Positions 1-8,917 of a DNA stretch of 50,831 nt are shown piece after piece; within the stretch, counting starts at the first letter, position 1, and each line of letters opens with the position of its first letter. A program made the position numbers and the translations under genes. The stretch is from Zoogloea sp. GTDB taxonomy: Bacteria > Pseudomonadota > Gammaproteobacteria > Burkholderiales > Rhodocyclaceae. The stretch is taken from NCBI GenBank assembly GCA_023150095.1, contig JAKLLO010000013.1:1-50831 (forward strand), given 5' to 3'. Under the pieces are notes generated by a model. That model did not search any database and was not told the origin of the DNA. It was given only the letters and a program-made list of their open reading frames with translations.

Positions 1-1
1 C

Positions 2-3000
2 GCCGCCGGCAACGCGGTGACCAGCACCACCACCGACGCCAACGGCAACTACCTGTTCTCGAACCTCAAGCCGGGCACCTACTCGGTCCAGTTCGACAAG
101 ACCACCCTGCCGGCCGGCTACGCCTTCACCACCAAGGACGCCGCCCTCGGCACCGACCTGACCGACAGCGACGCCGACACCACCACCGGCAAGACCGTGC
201 AGACCGTGCTCGACTCGGGTGAATCCGATCGCAGCTGGGACGCCGGCATCGTGGCCAGCACCGGCAACATCAGCGGTACCGTGCGTGAGGATCTGGACAA
301 CAACAACACTGGCGATGCTCCCATCGCCGGCGTGACCGTTGCCCTGGTCAACCCGACCACCGGCGCCATCATCGCGACCACCACCACCGACGTGAATGGC
401 AACTACACCTTCACCAACGTGCCGGCGGGTTCGTACAACGTGGTCGAGACCAACAAGGCCGGCTACCTCGACGTGTCCGACAAGGATGGTGGCAACCCGA
501 ACAGCATCTCCGTGACGCTGACCCCGGGCCAGTCCAGCACCGGCAACGACTTCGTCGATGAGCGTACCGCCGCCATCGGTGACAAGGTGTGGCTGGATGC
601 CAACGCCAACGGCGTGCAGGACGCGGGTGAAGCCGGCGTGGCTGGCGTGACCGTGAAGCTGCTCGACAGCACCGGTGCCGTGGTTTCCACCACTGCCACC
701 GACGCCAACGGCAACTACCTGTTCAGCAGCCTCACCCCGGGTGACTACGCGATCCAGGTGACTGCCCCGGCCGGCTACGTGGTCTCCGGCAAGGATCAGG
801 GTGGCAACGACGCCACCGACAGCGACATCGATCCGACCACCGGCAAGACCATCAACACCACCCTCAGCGCCGGCGAAACCGACCTCTCCTGGGATGCGGG
901 CATCTACAAGACCGCCTCCATCGGTGACAAGGTGTGGCTGGACAGCAACAAGAACGGCGTGCAGGACGCGGGCGAAGCCGGCGTGGCTGGCGTGACCGTC
1001 AAGCTGCTCAACGCCGCCGGCACCGTGGTGGCGACCGCCACCACCGACGCCAACGGCAACTACGTGTTCAGCAACCTGACCCCGGGCAGCTACTCGGTGC
1101 AGGTCGTCGCCCCGACCGGTTACACCTTCACCACGAAGGATGCCGCCGCGGCCACCGATCTGACCGACAGCGACGTGGATCAGACCACCGGCAAGACCGC
1201 CACCGTGACGGTTGCCTCCGGTGAGAACAACACCACCGTCGATGCTGGCCTGGTTGCGCCGACCGCCTCCTACGGCGACAAGGTGTGGCTGGACAAGAAT
1301 GCCAACGGTGTTCAGGACGCGGGCGAAGCCGGTCTCTCCGGCGTCACCGTGAAGCTGCTCAACAGCGCCGGCAGCGTGGTTTCGACCACCACCACCGACG
1401 CCAGCGGCAACTACCTCTTCACCAACCTGACCCCGGGTGACTACTCGGCCCAGGTGGTGGCGCCGACCGGCTACTTCATCAGCGCCAAGGACCAGGGCGG
1501 CAACGACGCCACCGACAGCGACTTCGATCCGACCACCGGCAAGACCATCACGACGACCCTCTCGGCCAACGAGAACGACCTGTCGTGGGATGCGGGCCTG
1601 TACCAGAAGGCTTCCATCGGTGACAAGGTGTGGGCCGACTGCAACAACAACGGTCTGCAGGATGCGGGCGAAGCCGGTGTGCCGGGCATCACCGTCAAGC
1701 TGCTGGACGCCAGCGGCAACGTGGTCGCCACCACCCTGACCGACATCAACGGCAACTACCTGTTCAAGGATCTGATGCCGGGCACCTACTCCGTGCAGTT
1801 CGTGGCCCCCGCTGGCTACACCTTCACGACCAAGGATGTGGGCACCAATGACGCGATCGACTCCGACGTCGGCGCGAGCACGGTTCTCGGCACCACCAAC
1901 CTGATCGTCAACGGCAGCTTCGAGAACGGCACGACCGGCTGGTGCGGCAACGGTGACAGCATCGAGATCAACACCGCGGGTGCCTACGGCGTCTCCGGCG
2001 TCACCGGCGCCAAGGTGGTCGAGCTTGATGCCAACACCACCTGCACCGTCACCGGCCTCTACCAGGATGTCGCCACCGTTGCCGGCCAGAGCTACCAGCT
2101 CACCGTCGATGTGGCCCAGCGTGCGGGCTACGCTGCTGCGACCAACACCGTGGAAGTGTTCTGGGAAGGCGTGAAGATCGCCACCATCGATCCGACCTCG
2201 ACCGCGCTCACCAAGTACACCTTCACCGTGACTGCGGCCGATGCCAGCAGCCGCCTGGAGTTCCGTGAGCAGTCGGGTGACGACGACAGCGTCGGCGGCA
2301 TCATCGACAACGTCAGCCTCGTCACCATCAACGGTGGCGGCACCGTCGGCAACACCATCCAGACCACCCTGGAATCCGGTGAAAACGACCTGACCTGGGA
2401 CGCCGGCCTGACCGTCAAGCCCGTCACCGCGTGCTTCGACTTCAGCGGCAACTCGGCGACTTGCGGCACCATGGGCAACGTCCTGAGCTACACCGACAAC
2501 GGCATCTCGGTGCACGCCAGCGCCTTCAGCCGCGACAAGGCTTCCGGCGCGTGGGCCACGGCCTTCCTGGGCAGCTACGGCGGCGGCCTCGGCGTGACCG
2601 ACGGCAGCGAAGGCTCCGGCTCCGGCAACACCCACACGGTGGACAACAACGGCACCCGCGACAACTACGTGCTGTTCGAGTTCTCCCAGTCCGTGGTGGT
2701 CGACAAGGCCTACCTGGGCTACGTGGTCGGCGACAGCGACGCCAAGGTGTGGATCGGCACCGTCAATGGCGCCTTTGACAGCCACGTCACCCTGTCCGAC
2801 GCCGTGCTCGCCAGCATGGGCTTCACCGAGGTGAGCGCCAGCACCCTGACGTCTGCCCACTGGGATGACCTCAACGCCAGCGGCCTCGCCGGCAACGTGC
2901 TGATCATCGCCGCCAACCCGGGCCAGACCGACGACTACTTCAAGATCCAGCAAGTCGTCGTCAGCACCCCGAACGCCTTCTGCGCCACCGACGTCTCCAT

Positions 3001-4822
3001 CGGCGACAAGGTGTGGAACGACGCCAACATGAACGGCGTGCAGGATGCGGGCGAAGCCGGCATCTCCGGCGTGACCGTCAAGCTGCTCAACGGCGCTGGC
3101 TCGGTGATCGCCACGACCACCACCGACGCGAACGGCAGCTACCTGTTCGAGAAGCTGGCTGCGGGCGACTACAAGATCCAGGTCGTCACCCCCAACGGCT
3201 ACACCGTCACCTCGAAGGATGCCGGCGGCAACGATGCCACCGACAGTGACATCGACTCGACCGGCACCACCGGGCTCTACACCCTGACCCAGGGCAGCAA
3301 CAACCTGACCGTCGATGCCGGCTTCTACAAGCCTGCAGCCGCCACGGCCAGCATTGGTGACCGGGTGTGGGAAGACAAGAACTTCAACGGCATCCAGGAT
3401 TCCGGTGAAGCGGGCGTCAAGGGCGTGACCGTCAAGCTGCTCAACAGCGCCGGCTCCGTGGTGGCGACCGCCACGACCGACGCCAACGGCAACTACCTGT
3501 TCAGCAACCTCGCCGCCGGTCAGTACAAGGTGCAGGTGGTGGCCCCGACCGGCTACTACGTCACCAAGCAGGACGCCGCCGGCTGGAACGGCACCGACAG
3601 CGCAGTCAATGCTTCCGGCTACACCGGCACCATCACCCTGGGCACGGGCGAAGCCCTGACCAAGGTTGATGCCGGCCTGTACCGCAAGGCCAGCGTGGGC
3701 GACAAGGTGTGGCTGGACAGCGACAACGACGGCAAGCAGGACAGCGGTGAATGCGGCGTGGCCAACGTCACCGTCAAGCTGCTCAACGCGGCAGGCGCCG
3801 TGGTTGCCACGACTTGCACGGATTCGGCCGGTAACTACAAGTTCACCAACCTGGATCCGGGCCAGTACAGCTTGTCGTTCGACAAGTCCAACGCGTACTA
3901 CTACACCGGCACCTACGACTGGTGGGGCAACGCCAAGACCCAGAACGTGTCCTCCACTGGCTACCAATGGACCACGAAGGACGTCGGCAGCAATGCCTAC
4001 GACACGATCGACAGCGATGTCGCCCGTGTGTCCTCGACGTACTACAACCAGGGCAACACCGACAAGTTCACCCTGGTCTCCGGCCAGTACGACAGCTCCC
4101 GTGACGGCGGCATCTGCCCGATCGTGATCGACCTGGACGGCAACGGCATCCAGACCGTGGCCCGCGAAAACACCAACGGCACGTTTGACCTGATCGGCAA
4201 CGGTTCGGCCATCCACTCCGGCTGGCTGTCCAGCGGCGACGCCTTCCTGGCGATCGACACCAACGGCAACGGCAAGATCGACAACATCAGCGAACTGTTC
4301 GGCGGCAACGGCGCCGGCCAGGGCTTCGCCAAGCTGGCGTCCTTCGACAGCAACGGCGACGGCGTGGTCGATGCCCGCGATGCCCACTTCGCCGATCTGA
4401 CGGTCTGGCGCGACGCCAATGGCAATCAGCAGACCGACGCCGGCGAGCTGATGAGCCTGACCGAGGCCGGTGTGGCCAGCCTCAAGGTGTCGTACTTCGC
4501 ACTGCCCGCGGTCGACGAGCAGGGCAACCTGCACCTCGAACGCAGCGCTGCAACCCTGGCCGACGGCAAGTCGGTGGACATGACCGACGTGTATTTCAAC
4601 GTTGATGCCACCGAAGTGGCCCAGGCCGGCGGTTCCCTGCCGTCCATGGCCGACCTGCTGAGCACCGACGTCAGCCTCGACACCGTCCTCGGTGTCTCCG
4701 TGGCTGCCGGCGAAGTGGCTGGCGCCTCGGTGGCGGTGACCGTCGGCGACAGCGCCGTGGCCGCCCTGAGCCAGCTCAGCCACCTCTACGAAGAGCAGCA
4801 GTACGCCCTGGCTGCAGCCTAA
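2..4822 (+). CDS. Giant SdrD-type repeat surface protein, 5' end outside window
   Basis: The reading frame is open from base 2 and the first residues already match the middle of a repeat, so the true start lies upstream. About 1606 residues are visible. They consist of repeats of ~115 aa resembling SdrD/Cna B-type domains, each opening with GDKVW and containing NGVQDAGEAGV, a DANGNYLF strand and a closing DLSWDAG. Seven clear copies, one partial and one divergent copy are seen. Two different domains interrupt the array: one starting NLIVNGSFENG (nt ~1897-2330) and one at nt ~2425-2980. The C-terminus (nt ~4113-4490) has Asp-rich calcium-site-like motifs (DLDGNGIQT, DTNGNGKIDN, DSNGDGVVDA) typical of large secreted RTX/T1SS-type proteins. 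No LPXTG, PEP-CTERM or membrane anchor is visible. Likely a cell-surface or secreted adhesin; the route (type I) is inferred. A short stem-loop (CCGGCC 4836-4841 / GGCCGG 4852-4857) follows the stop without a T-run. Confidence 0.85.
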   Translation, partial: AAGNAVTSTTTDANGNYLFSNLKPGTYSVQFDKTTLPAGYAFTTKDAALGTDLTDSDADTTTGKTVQTVLDSGESDRSWDAGIVASTGNISGTVREDLDNNNTGDAPIAGVTVALVNPTTGAIIATTTTDVNGNYTFTNVPAGSYNVVETNKAGYLDVSDKDGGNPNSISVTLTPGQSSTGNDFVDERTAAIGDKVWLDANANGVQDAGEAGVAGVTVKLLDSTGAVVSTTATDANGNYLFSSLTPGDYAIQVTAPAGYVVSGKDQGGNDATDSDIDPTTGKTINTTLSAGETDLSWDAGIYKTASIGDKVWLDSNKNGVQDAGEAGVAGVTVKLLNAAGTVVATATTDANGNYVFSNLTPGSYSVQVVAPTGYTFTTKDAAAATDLTDSDVDQTTGKTATVTVASGENNTTVDAGLVAPTASYGDKVWLDKNANGVQDAGEAGLSGVTVKLLNSAGSVVSTTTTDASGNYLFTNLTPGDYSAQVVAPTGYFISAKDQGGNDATDSDFDPTTGKTITTTLSANENDLSWDAGLYQKASIGDKVWADCNNNGLQDAGEAGVPGITVKLLDASGNVVATTLTDINGNYLFKDLMPGTYSVQFVAPAGYTFTTKDVGTNDAIDSDVGASTVLGTTNLIVNGSFENGTTGWCGNGDSIEINTAGAYGVSGVTGAKVVELDANTTCTVTGLYQDVATVAGQSYQLTVDVAQRAGYAAATNTVEVFWEGVKIATIDPTSTALTKYTFTVTAADASSRLEFREQSGDDDSVGGIIDNVSLVTINGGGTVGNTIQTTLESGENDLTWDAGLTVKPVTACFDFSGNSATCGTMGNVLSYTDNGISVHASAFSRDKASGAWATAFLGSYGGGLGVTDGSEGSGSGNTHTVDNNGTRDNYVLFEFSQSVVVDKAYLGYVVGDSDAKVWIGTVNGAFDSHVTLSDAVLASMGFTEVSASTLTSAHWDDLNASGLAGNVLIIAANPGQTDDYFKIQQVVVSTPNAFCATDVSIGDKVWNDANMNGVQDAGEAGISGVTVKLLNGAGSVIATTTTDANGSYLFEKLAAGDYKIQVVTPNGYTVTSKDAGGNDATDSDIDSTGTTGLYTLTQGSNNLTVDAGFYKPAAATASIGDRVWEDKNFNGIQDSGEAGVKGVTVKLLNSAGSVVATATTDANGNYLFSNLAAGQYKVQVVAPTGYYVTKQDAAGWNGTDSAVNASGYTGTITLGTGEALTKVDAGLYRKASVGDKVWLDSDNDGKQDSGECGVANVTVKLLNAAGAVVATTCTDSAGNYKFTNLDPGQYSLSFDKSNAYYYTGTYDWWGNAKTQNVSSTGYQWTTKDVGSNAYDTIDSDVARVSSTYYNQGNTDKFTLVSGQYDSSRDGGICPIVIDLDGNGIQTVARENTNGTFDLIGNGSAIHSGWLSSGDAFLAIDTNGNGKIDNISELFGGNGAGQGFAKLASFDSNGDGVVDARDAHFADLTVWRDANGNQQTDAGELMSLTEAGVASLKVSYFALPAVDEQGNLHLERSAATLADGKSVDMTDVYFNVDATEVAQAGGSLPSMADLLSTDVSLDTVLGVSVAAGEVAGASVAVTVGDSAVAALSQLSHLYEEQQYALAAA
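569..4110 (+). repeat. SdrD/B-type domain repeat array inside the surface protein
   Basis: Repeat units start near nt 569, 914, 1264, 1609, 2990, 3345 and 3688. Spacing is ~345-357 nt except for the fourth unit, which is stretched to ~1380 nt by two inserted domains. DNA identity between the first three units is high (the GGTGACAAGGTGTGG block recurs), so the array is prone to recombination and to short-read collapse. A partial unit lies at nt 2-260 and a divergent unit (opening GNISGTV) at nt ~265-560. Confidence 0.85.
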
Positions 4823-4914
4823 GAAACGCCTTGTTCCGGCCGGGTTCGCCTGGCCGGCCAGGCACCTGAACCAAGCAATTCCTGAAATTACTTTTTTAAC
4901 GTAGGAGCGAGTAA

Positions 4915-5574
4915 ATGATGCACATCTCCAACATGAAGAAGGCTGCCCTGGCCTTCGCCGCTGCCGGCCTGATGGCCAGCGCTTCCGCCCACGCCGACTC
5001 CCTGCTGCTGGACCAGGACGTGAACACCCTGCTGGCCTTCACGGTGGACGTCTCCGGCGTGTCGAAGAGCGTCGACACCGGCATCTTCAACGTGGCCAAC
5101 CAGACCACCGGCGGTTCCTTCCTGGCCTTCTGCTCCGAGCTGCTGCAGGGCGTGGCGGTCGACGCCGTGACCACCGGTCTCGAGTTCTCCCCCACCGGCG
5201 CTGTTCCCGCTGCCGTGCAGACCCTGTACAACCAGAGCTTCAGCCTGGTTAACCCGACCAGCGCCGTCGAAGTCGCCGGTTTCCAGATCGCCCTGTGGGA
5301 AGCCATGGATGACGGCGACCTGTACGCTGGCGCCCTGCAGAACTGGGCTGGCAAGACCGGCTCCGTGACCGAGAGCGAAGCCCTCGACCAGGCCTGGATC
5401 TACCTGACCGCCCTGGCCGATGGTGATCCCTCCACCGCCAGCTACAGCCTGACCAACTGGGGCAACGCCCTGAGCCAGGACATCATCGAAGCCAAGATCC
5501 CTGAGCCCACCAGCATGGCCCTGGGCGCCCTGGGCCTGGCCGGTCTGTCGTTCGTCCGTCGCCGCAAGTCCTGA
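4915..5574 (+). CDS. PEP-CTERM sorting-domain protein
   Basis: A 219-aa exported protein. It has an N-terminal signal peptide (basic MMHISNMKK start, Ala-rich core, cleavage near SASAHA-DS) and a C-terminal PEP-CTERM signal: IPEPTSMALGALGLAG followed by LSFVRRRKS, i.e. PEP motif, hydrophobic helix, Arg cluster. Proteins of this kind are processed by exosortase (EpsH) and delivered to the outer surface or exopolysaccharide matrix in biofilm- and floc-forming Gram-negatives. The middle part contains FQIALWEAMDDGD and a late YSLTNWGNAL, common in PEP-CTERM proteins without known activity. An AGGAG (4903-4907) sits 7 nt before the chosen ATG; a second ATG follows immediately. It lies 92 nt after the large surface protein and is followed by a strong terminator. 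No exosortase gene is in the window. Confidence 0.88.
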   Translation: MMHISNMKKAALAFAAAGLMASASAHADSLLLDQDVNTLLAFTVDVSGVSKSVDTGIFNVANQTTGGSFLAFCSELLQGVAVDAVTTGLEFSPTGAVPAAVQTLYNQSFSLVNPTSAVEVAGFQIALWEAMDDGDLYAGALQNWAGKTGSVTESEALDQAWIYLTALADGDPSTASYSLTNWGNALSQDIIEAKIPEPTSMALGALGLAGLSFVRRRKS

Positions 5575-5638
5575 TTTCGGGCCGAGGTGGTGCGGGCTTG
5601 CCGCGTCACCTCGCCGAAGCAGGGCCGGTAACGGCATC

Positions 5639-5670
5639 GCGAAAAGGGGGCTCGCCCCCTTTTCGCCTTT
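5639..5670 (+). terminator. Rho-independent terminator after the PEP-CTERM gene
   Basis: A perfect 12-bp stem (5639-5650 with 5655-5666), CTCG loop, followed by CTTTT. It ends the transcript of the PEP-CTERM gene. Confidence 0.85.
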
Positions 5671-5742
5671 TCTGGCAGCAGTCGGGTCATCCACCTGGCG
5701 CTGTCACCAATTAAATCTCGATCGTCCCCAAACAGTCGGCGT

Positions 5743-5757
5743 GGCCTGCTGCAGGCC
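5743..5757. repeat. Short palindrome upstream of the TPR gene
   Basis: GGCCTGC-T-GCAGGCC, 7-bp arms, ~110 nt before the TPR gene start. It could be an operator half-site pair or a chance GC-rich palindrome; nothing else supports a role. Confidence 0.3.
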
Positions 5758-5864
5758 GTGACGTATGCATTCGTCCGGGGCGCGGGCCTCGGCTATCTTC
5801 AGCCAACCGTCCGTGAACCGTGAATGTCCGGCTCCGCGTCCCGCTATCCGCACCCGAGGTTGTC

Positions 5865-7589
5865 ATGTATCGAACCCGTTCCCTTTCTGCCGTTCTGATT
5901 GGTGCCGGCCTGGCCATGCTGGCGGCCACCGCCAGCGCCGAAGTGCTCCTCACCACGCCCCAGAGCCCGCTCACGGCAGCCCCCGGTCGGTCCGATCTCG
6001 AGGCGCTCAACAAGGGGCAGCAGGCACTCGCCGCCCGCCAGTTCGAGCAGGCCGCAAAGTATTTCGGCGACGCTTACAAGCTCAACCCGCGCTCCGTCGA
6101 GGCGATGCTCGGGCTTGCCGCTGCGGCCCACGGGGCAGGCAAGTCCAAGCTCGCCCGGGACTGGATGAGCAGCGCCGTGGCCATGGCGCCCGGGCAGGCC
6201 AATGTGCTTCAGGCCCAGGCCAAGCTGCTGGTGGAGCTGGGGATGACGGCCGAGGCGGAGGAGAGCTACCGCGCCGCTATCGCCGGCCAGCCCGGCATCG
6301 TGCAGCTCCGGCTCGATCTCGCAGCCCTGTACCTCGAGAAGCTCAAGAAACCAGCCCAGGCCGCCGCCGTCCTGCGCGAGGTGCTCAAGCAGCATCCCGA
6401 GATGGCCGCCGCCCATCTGGGGCTCGGCCTCGCCCTGTCGGCCGACGGCAAGATCGAGGAGGCCTCCCGCGTGCTCGACGAGGCCGTCCGCCGTGATCCG
6501 AACAACCCCTTCGCCCTCCACGCCCAGGGCCTCGTCGCCCTGCGCCTGAGCCAGGCCGACCGGGCGCTCGCCGCCTTCGACAAGGCCCTCGTGCTGCGCA
6601 AGGATTTCGCCGGCGCCATGATCGGCCGCGGCGACGCCCTGCTGGCCCTCGGCAAGGGCGACCAGGCCATCGAGGCCTATACCCGCGCCGGTGCGCTGGC
6701 GCCCAGGAGCGCCTATCCCCATGCCCTGCGCGGCATCGCATTCGAAAAGATGAAGCGCCTGCCCGAGGCCGAGGCGGCCTACCGGGAGGCCCTCAAGATC
6801 GACCCGGAAGACGTCCGCATCATGAACAACCTGGCCTTCGCGCTGGCCAGCCAGAAGGTCAAGCTCGACGAAGCCCTCAAGCTCGCCGAGCGCGCGGTGG
6901 CCAAGGATGGCAACCGGGCCAGTCTCTACGACACTCTCGGCGTGGTCTACCTGGCCCGCGGCGACACCAAGGCCGCCCGTCAGGCTTTCGAGAAGGGGCT
7001 GGCGCTGGAGCCGGGTAATCTCACGCTGCGCCAGCATCACGCCTTGCTGGGGGCTGGCCAGAGTGTCGCGACCACCAGCGCGCCGGCGGCGCTGGCCAAG
7101 CCTGCGGCTGCCGCCGCGACGCCTGCGCCGGCTGCGGTCGTTGCCCCTGCGCCTGCGGTGGTGGCGAGTGCGCCGAAGGCGGTGCCGGTCGCTGCTCCGG
7201 CCCCTGCGCCCGCTCCGGCTCCGGCAGCGAAGCCGGTGGCGGTCGATGCCGATGCCACCAAGGCCGTCGCGAGCCGTCTGGAGGCCTGGCGGCAGGCGTG
7301 GGAAGCGAAGGACGCCAACCGCTATCTGGCTTTCTACGGCGCCGACTTCGTGCCCGCCGACAAGCGTGCCCGCAGCGCCTGGGAGGCTGACCGTCGGCTG
7401 AAGCTCGACAAGAAGGGCGACATCCGCGTGCAGGTGGATGCCCCGAGCTTCAAGCTCGAAGGCAATGTGGTGGTGGTCAGCTTCGAGCAGCGCTACCAGT
7501 CGGGCAACTACAGCGACGCCGGCCGCAAGCGCCTGGAATGGGTGAAGGACGGCAGCGACTGGAAGATCCGCCGCGAGGCCCAGCAGTAA
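5865..7589 (+). CDS. Exported TPR-repeat protein with C-terminal NTF2-like domain
   Basis: 574 aa from the ATG at 5865, chosen because a GAGG (5856-5859) lies 5 nt upstream and a good signal peptide follows (MYRTRSLSAVLIGAGLAMLA, cleavage near ASA-EV). The reading frame is open further upstream to a GTG at 5820, but that start would bury the signal. Residues ~40-395 are a run of TPR units (A/G-Y-F patterns such as AKYFGDAYKLNP, AEAAYREALKIDPED). An Ala/Pro-rich linker (~400-455) joins a C-terminal ~110-aa domain (WRQAWEAKDANRYLAFYGADF ... WVKDGSDWKIRRE) of the NTF2-like kind found at the end of Cds6-type L,D-transpeptidase-family proteins; here no transpeptidase domain is present. Probably a periplasmic scaffold in envelope or exopolysaccharide assembly (inference). 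It converges with the diguanylate cyclase gene, 6 nt apart. Confidence 0.8.
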   Translation: MYRTRSLSAVLIGAGLAMLAATASAEVLLTTPQSPLTAAPGRSDLEALNKGQQALAARQFEQAAKYFGDAYKLNPRSVEAMLGLAAAAHGAGKSKLARDWMSSAVAMAPGQANVLQAQAKLLVELGMTAEAEESYRAAIAGQPGIVQLRLDLAALYLEKLKKPAQAAAVLREVLKQHPEMAAAHLGLGLALSADGKIEEASRVLDEAVRRDPNNPFALHAQGLVALRLSQADRALAAFDKALVLRKDFAGAMIGRGDALLALGKGDQAIEAYTRAGALAPRSAYPHALRGIAFEKMKRLPEAEAAYREALKIDPEDVRIMNNLAFALASQKVKLDEALKLAERAVAKDGNRASLYDTLGVVYLARGDTKAARQAFEKGLALEPGNLTLRQHHALLGAGQSVATTSAPAALAKPAAAAATPAPAAVVAPAPAVVASAPKAVPVAAPAPAPAPAPAAKPVAVDADATKAVASRLEAWRQAWEAKDANRYLAFYGADFVPADKRARSAWEADRRLKLDKKGDIRVQVDAPSFKLEGNVVVVSFEQRYQSGNYSDAGRKRLEWVKDGSDWKIRREAQQ

Positions 7590-7595
7590 GCTCGC

Positions 7596-8759
7596 TCAGG
7601 CCAGCTTCCAGCGGCTCCCGCCGGCCTGCTTGGCGGCGTACATGGCCCGGTCGGCCTGGCTGAGGAGCTGGTGGAGGTCGTAGCCGTCCCGCGGGTAGCT
7701 GGCGATGCCGATGCTGGCCCCGAGCGGGTTGCCCGGGCAGATGTCGTCGGGAATGTCGGCAATGGCCGCCACCAGCCGGTTGCAGAACTGCTCGACATGC
7801 TCCGGATCGTGCAGGTTGGGGCACATGATTGCGAACTCGTCCCCGCCCAGGCGTGCCACCAGATCGGTGGTGCGGGCGGTGGCCTCGAGGCGCGCTGCCA
7901 GCTGTATCAGGACCTGGTCGCCGGTGGCATGCCCGAAACGGTCGTTGATCGGCTTGAATCCGTCGAGGTCGATCACCAGCACGGCGCCGGCCGAGCCGTC
8001 GATCCGGGCGCGGGACAGCAGGCCGAGGCCGGTCTCGGTGAAGGCCTTGCGGTTGGCGAGGCCGGTCAGCGGATCGTGGCGGGCCAGCTCGCGCCAGCGT
8101 TCGCTCTCCTTTTCCATCTGCCGGTGCCGACGCAGCATGCCCAGCACGATCACCAGAAAGTTGCCCAGGGCCAGCACGAAGGCGCCGGTCTGGATCGCCC
8201 GCAGATCCCGCGAGCGGCTCACCGACTCGTGCTCGAGGGCGGTGGTGAGGTCGTTCATCAGTGCCAGGATCTCCCGGTTGTTGCCGATCATGTAGTCGGC
8301 CGCGGCGGAGTAGGCGCGTCCTTCCTGCGTCGCGGAGGCCGGGGGCAGGTAGCTGCGCAGCGGCGCGATGAGTTTCCGGGCGCGGGCGACGACCTCGGCG
8401 GCCTCGCCCTTCACTACCTGTAGGGTGACCGGCGCGTTGTCGCTGCCGGTGGTCTCGCCGCCTTCGGCGAAGGCCAGCAGGGTGCGCTCGAACAGCCCGA
8501 AGGCGAGATCCACTTCCTTGGCGGCGGTGCTGACTTCGTTCGGGGTGGTGGCGCGGGTGGTGAGGAGCAGCGCCTTGGTGGTCTGCTGGGAGAGCATCCG
8601 CTGGCGCCCGGCCAGGTTGATCGCCACGGCGTCCTGGGCGATCTGGTTGGCCAGCCACAGGTTGATCGTCAGCACGCTGAGGTCCAGCACGACAAACATC
8701 ACGATGGCGGTGATGAGTCGGCGGGGCGAACCTATCAGGGCACTGACCGGGATCGGCAT
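7596..8759 (-). CDS. Membrane diguanylate cyclase with PilJ-type sensor (PilJ-GGDEF)
   Basis: 387 aa from the ATG at 8759; the frame extends upstream but that part lacks sensible protein character. TM1 at ~residues 13-35 leads into a periplasmic PilJ-type helical sensor containing NLAGRQRMLSQQ, the hallmark of type IV pili/nitrate-sensor-like N-termini. TM2 lies at ~195-215, then a GGDEF domain with RLGGDEF intact (GGDEF at ~305-309). RTTD sits five residues before GGDEF and fits the inhibitory c-di-GMP I-site RxxD. The predicted reaction is 2 GTP to c-di-GMP, with likely product inhibition. No ribosome site is convincing. It follows pgk on the same strand but a terminator separates them. Confidence 0.87.
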   Translation of the reverse strand: MPIPVSALIGSPRRLITAIVMFVVLDLSVLTINLWLANQIAQDAVAINLAGRQRMLSQQTTKALLLTTRATTPNEVSTAAKEVDLAFGLFERTLLAFAEGGETTGSDNAPVTLQVVKGEAAEVVARARKLIAPLRSYLPPASATQEGRAYSAAADYMIGNNREILALMNDLTTALEHESVSRSRDLRAIQTGAFVLALGNFLVIVLGMLRRHRQMEKESERWRELARHDPLTGLANRKAFTETGLGLLSRARIDGSAGAVLVIDLDGFKPINDRFGHATGDQVLIQLAARLEATARTTDLVARLGGDEFAIMCPNLHDPEHVEQFCNRLVAAIADIPDDICPGNPLGASIGIASYPRDGYDLHQLLSQADRAMYAAKQAGGSRWKLA

Positions 8760-8861
8760 GTACGCGGTGACGCCTGTGCCGGGTAGCCGGCTGCGGCGTG
8801 GCAGGCAGGACGATGACCTGATTATCGGCGCGAAAGCCCCGCCGGTGTAGGGCTGCGCCCC

Positions 8862-8890
8862 CAATAAATGACAAACGGCCCGAAGGCCGT
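8862..8890 (-). terminator. Terminator after pgk
   Basis: Read on the minus strand: ACGGCC-TTCG-GGCCGT followed by TTTGTCATTTATT. A 6-bp GC stem with a stable UUCG tetraloop and a T-rich tail. Confidence 0.75.
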
Positions 8891-8917
8891 CTGCACAGGG
8901 CGAGCCGGCAGGGCCGG

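Noticed and set aside
569..4110. Tandem DNA repeats read as a CRISPR or satellite array
   Set aside because: The repeats are in frame, ~345 nt long and encode SdrD-type domains.
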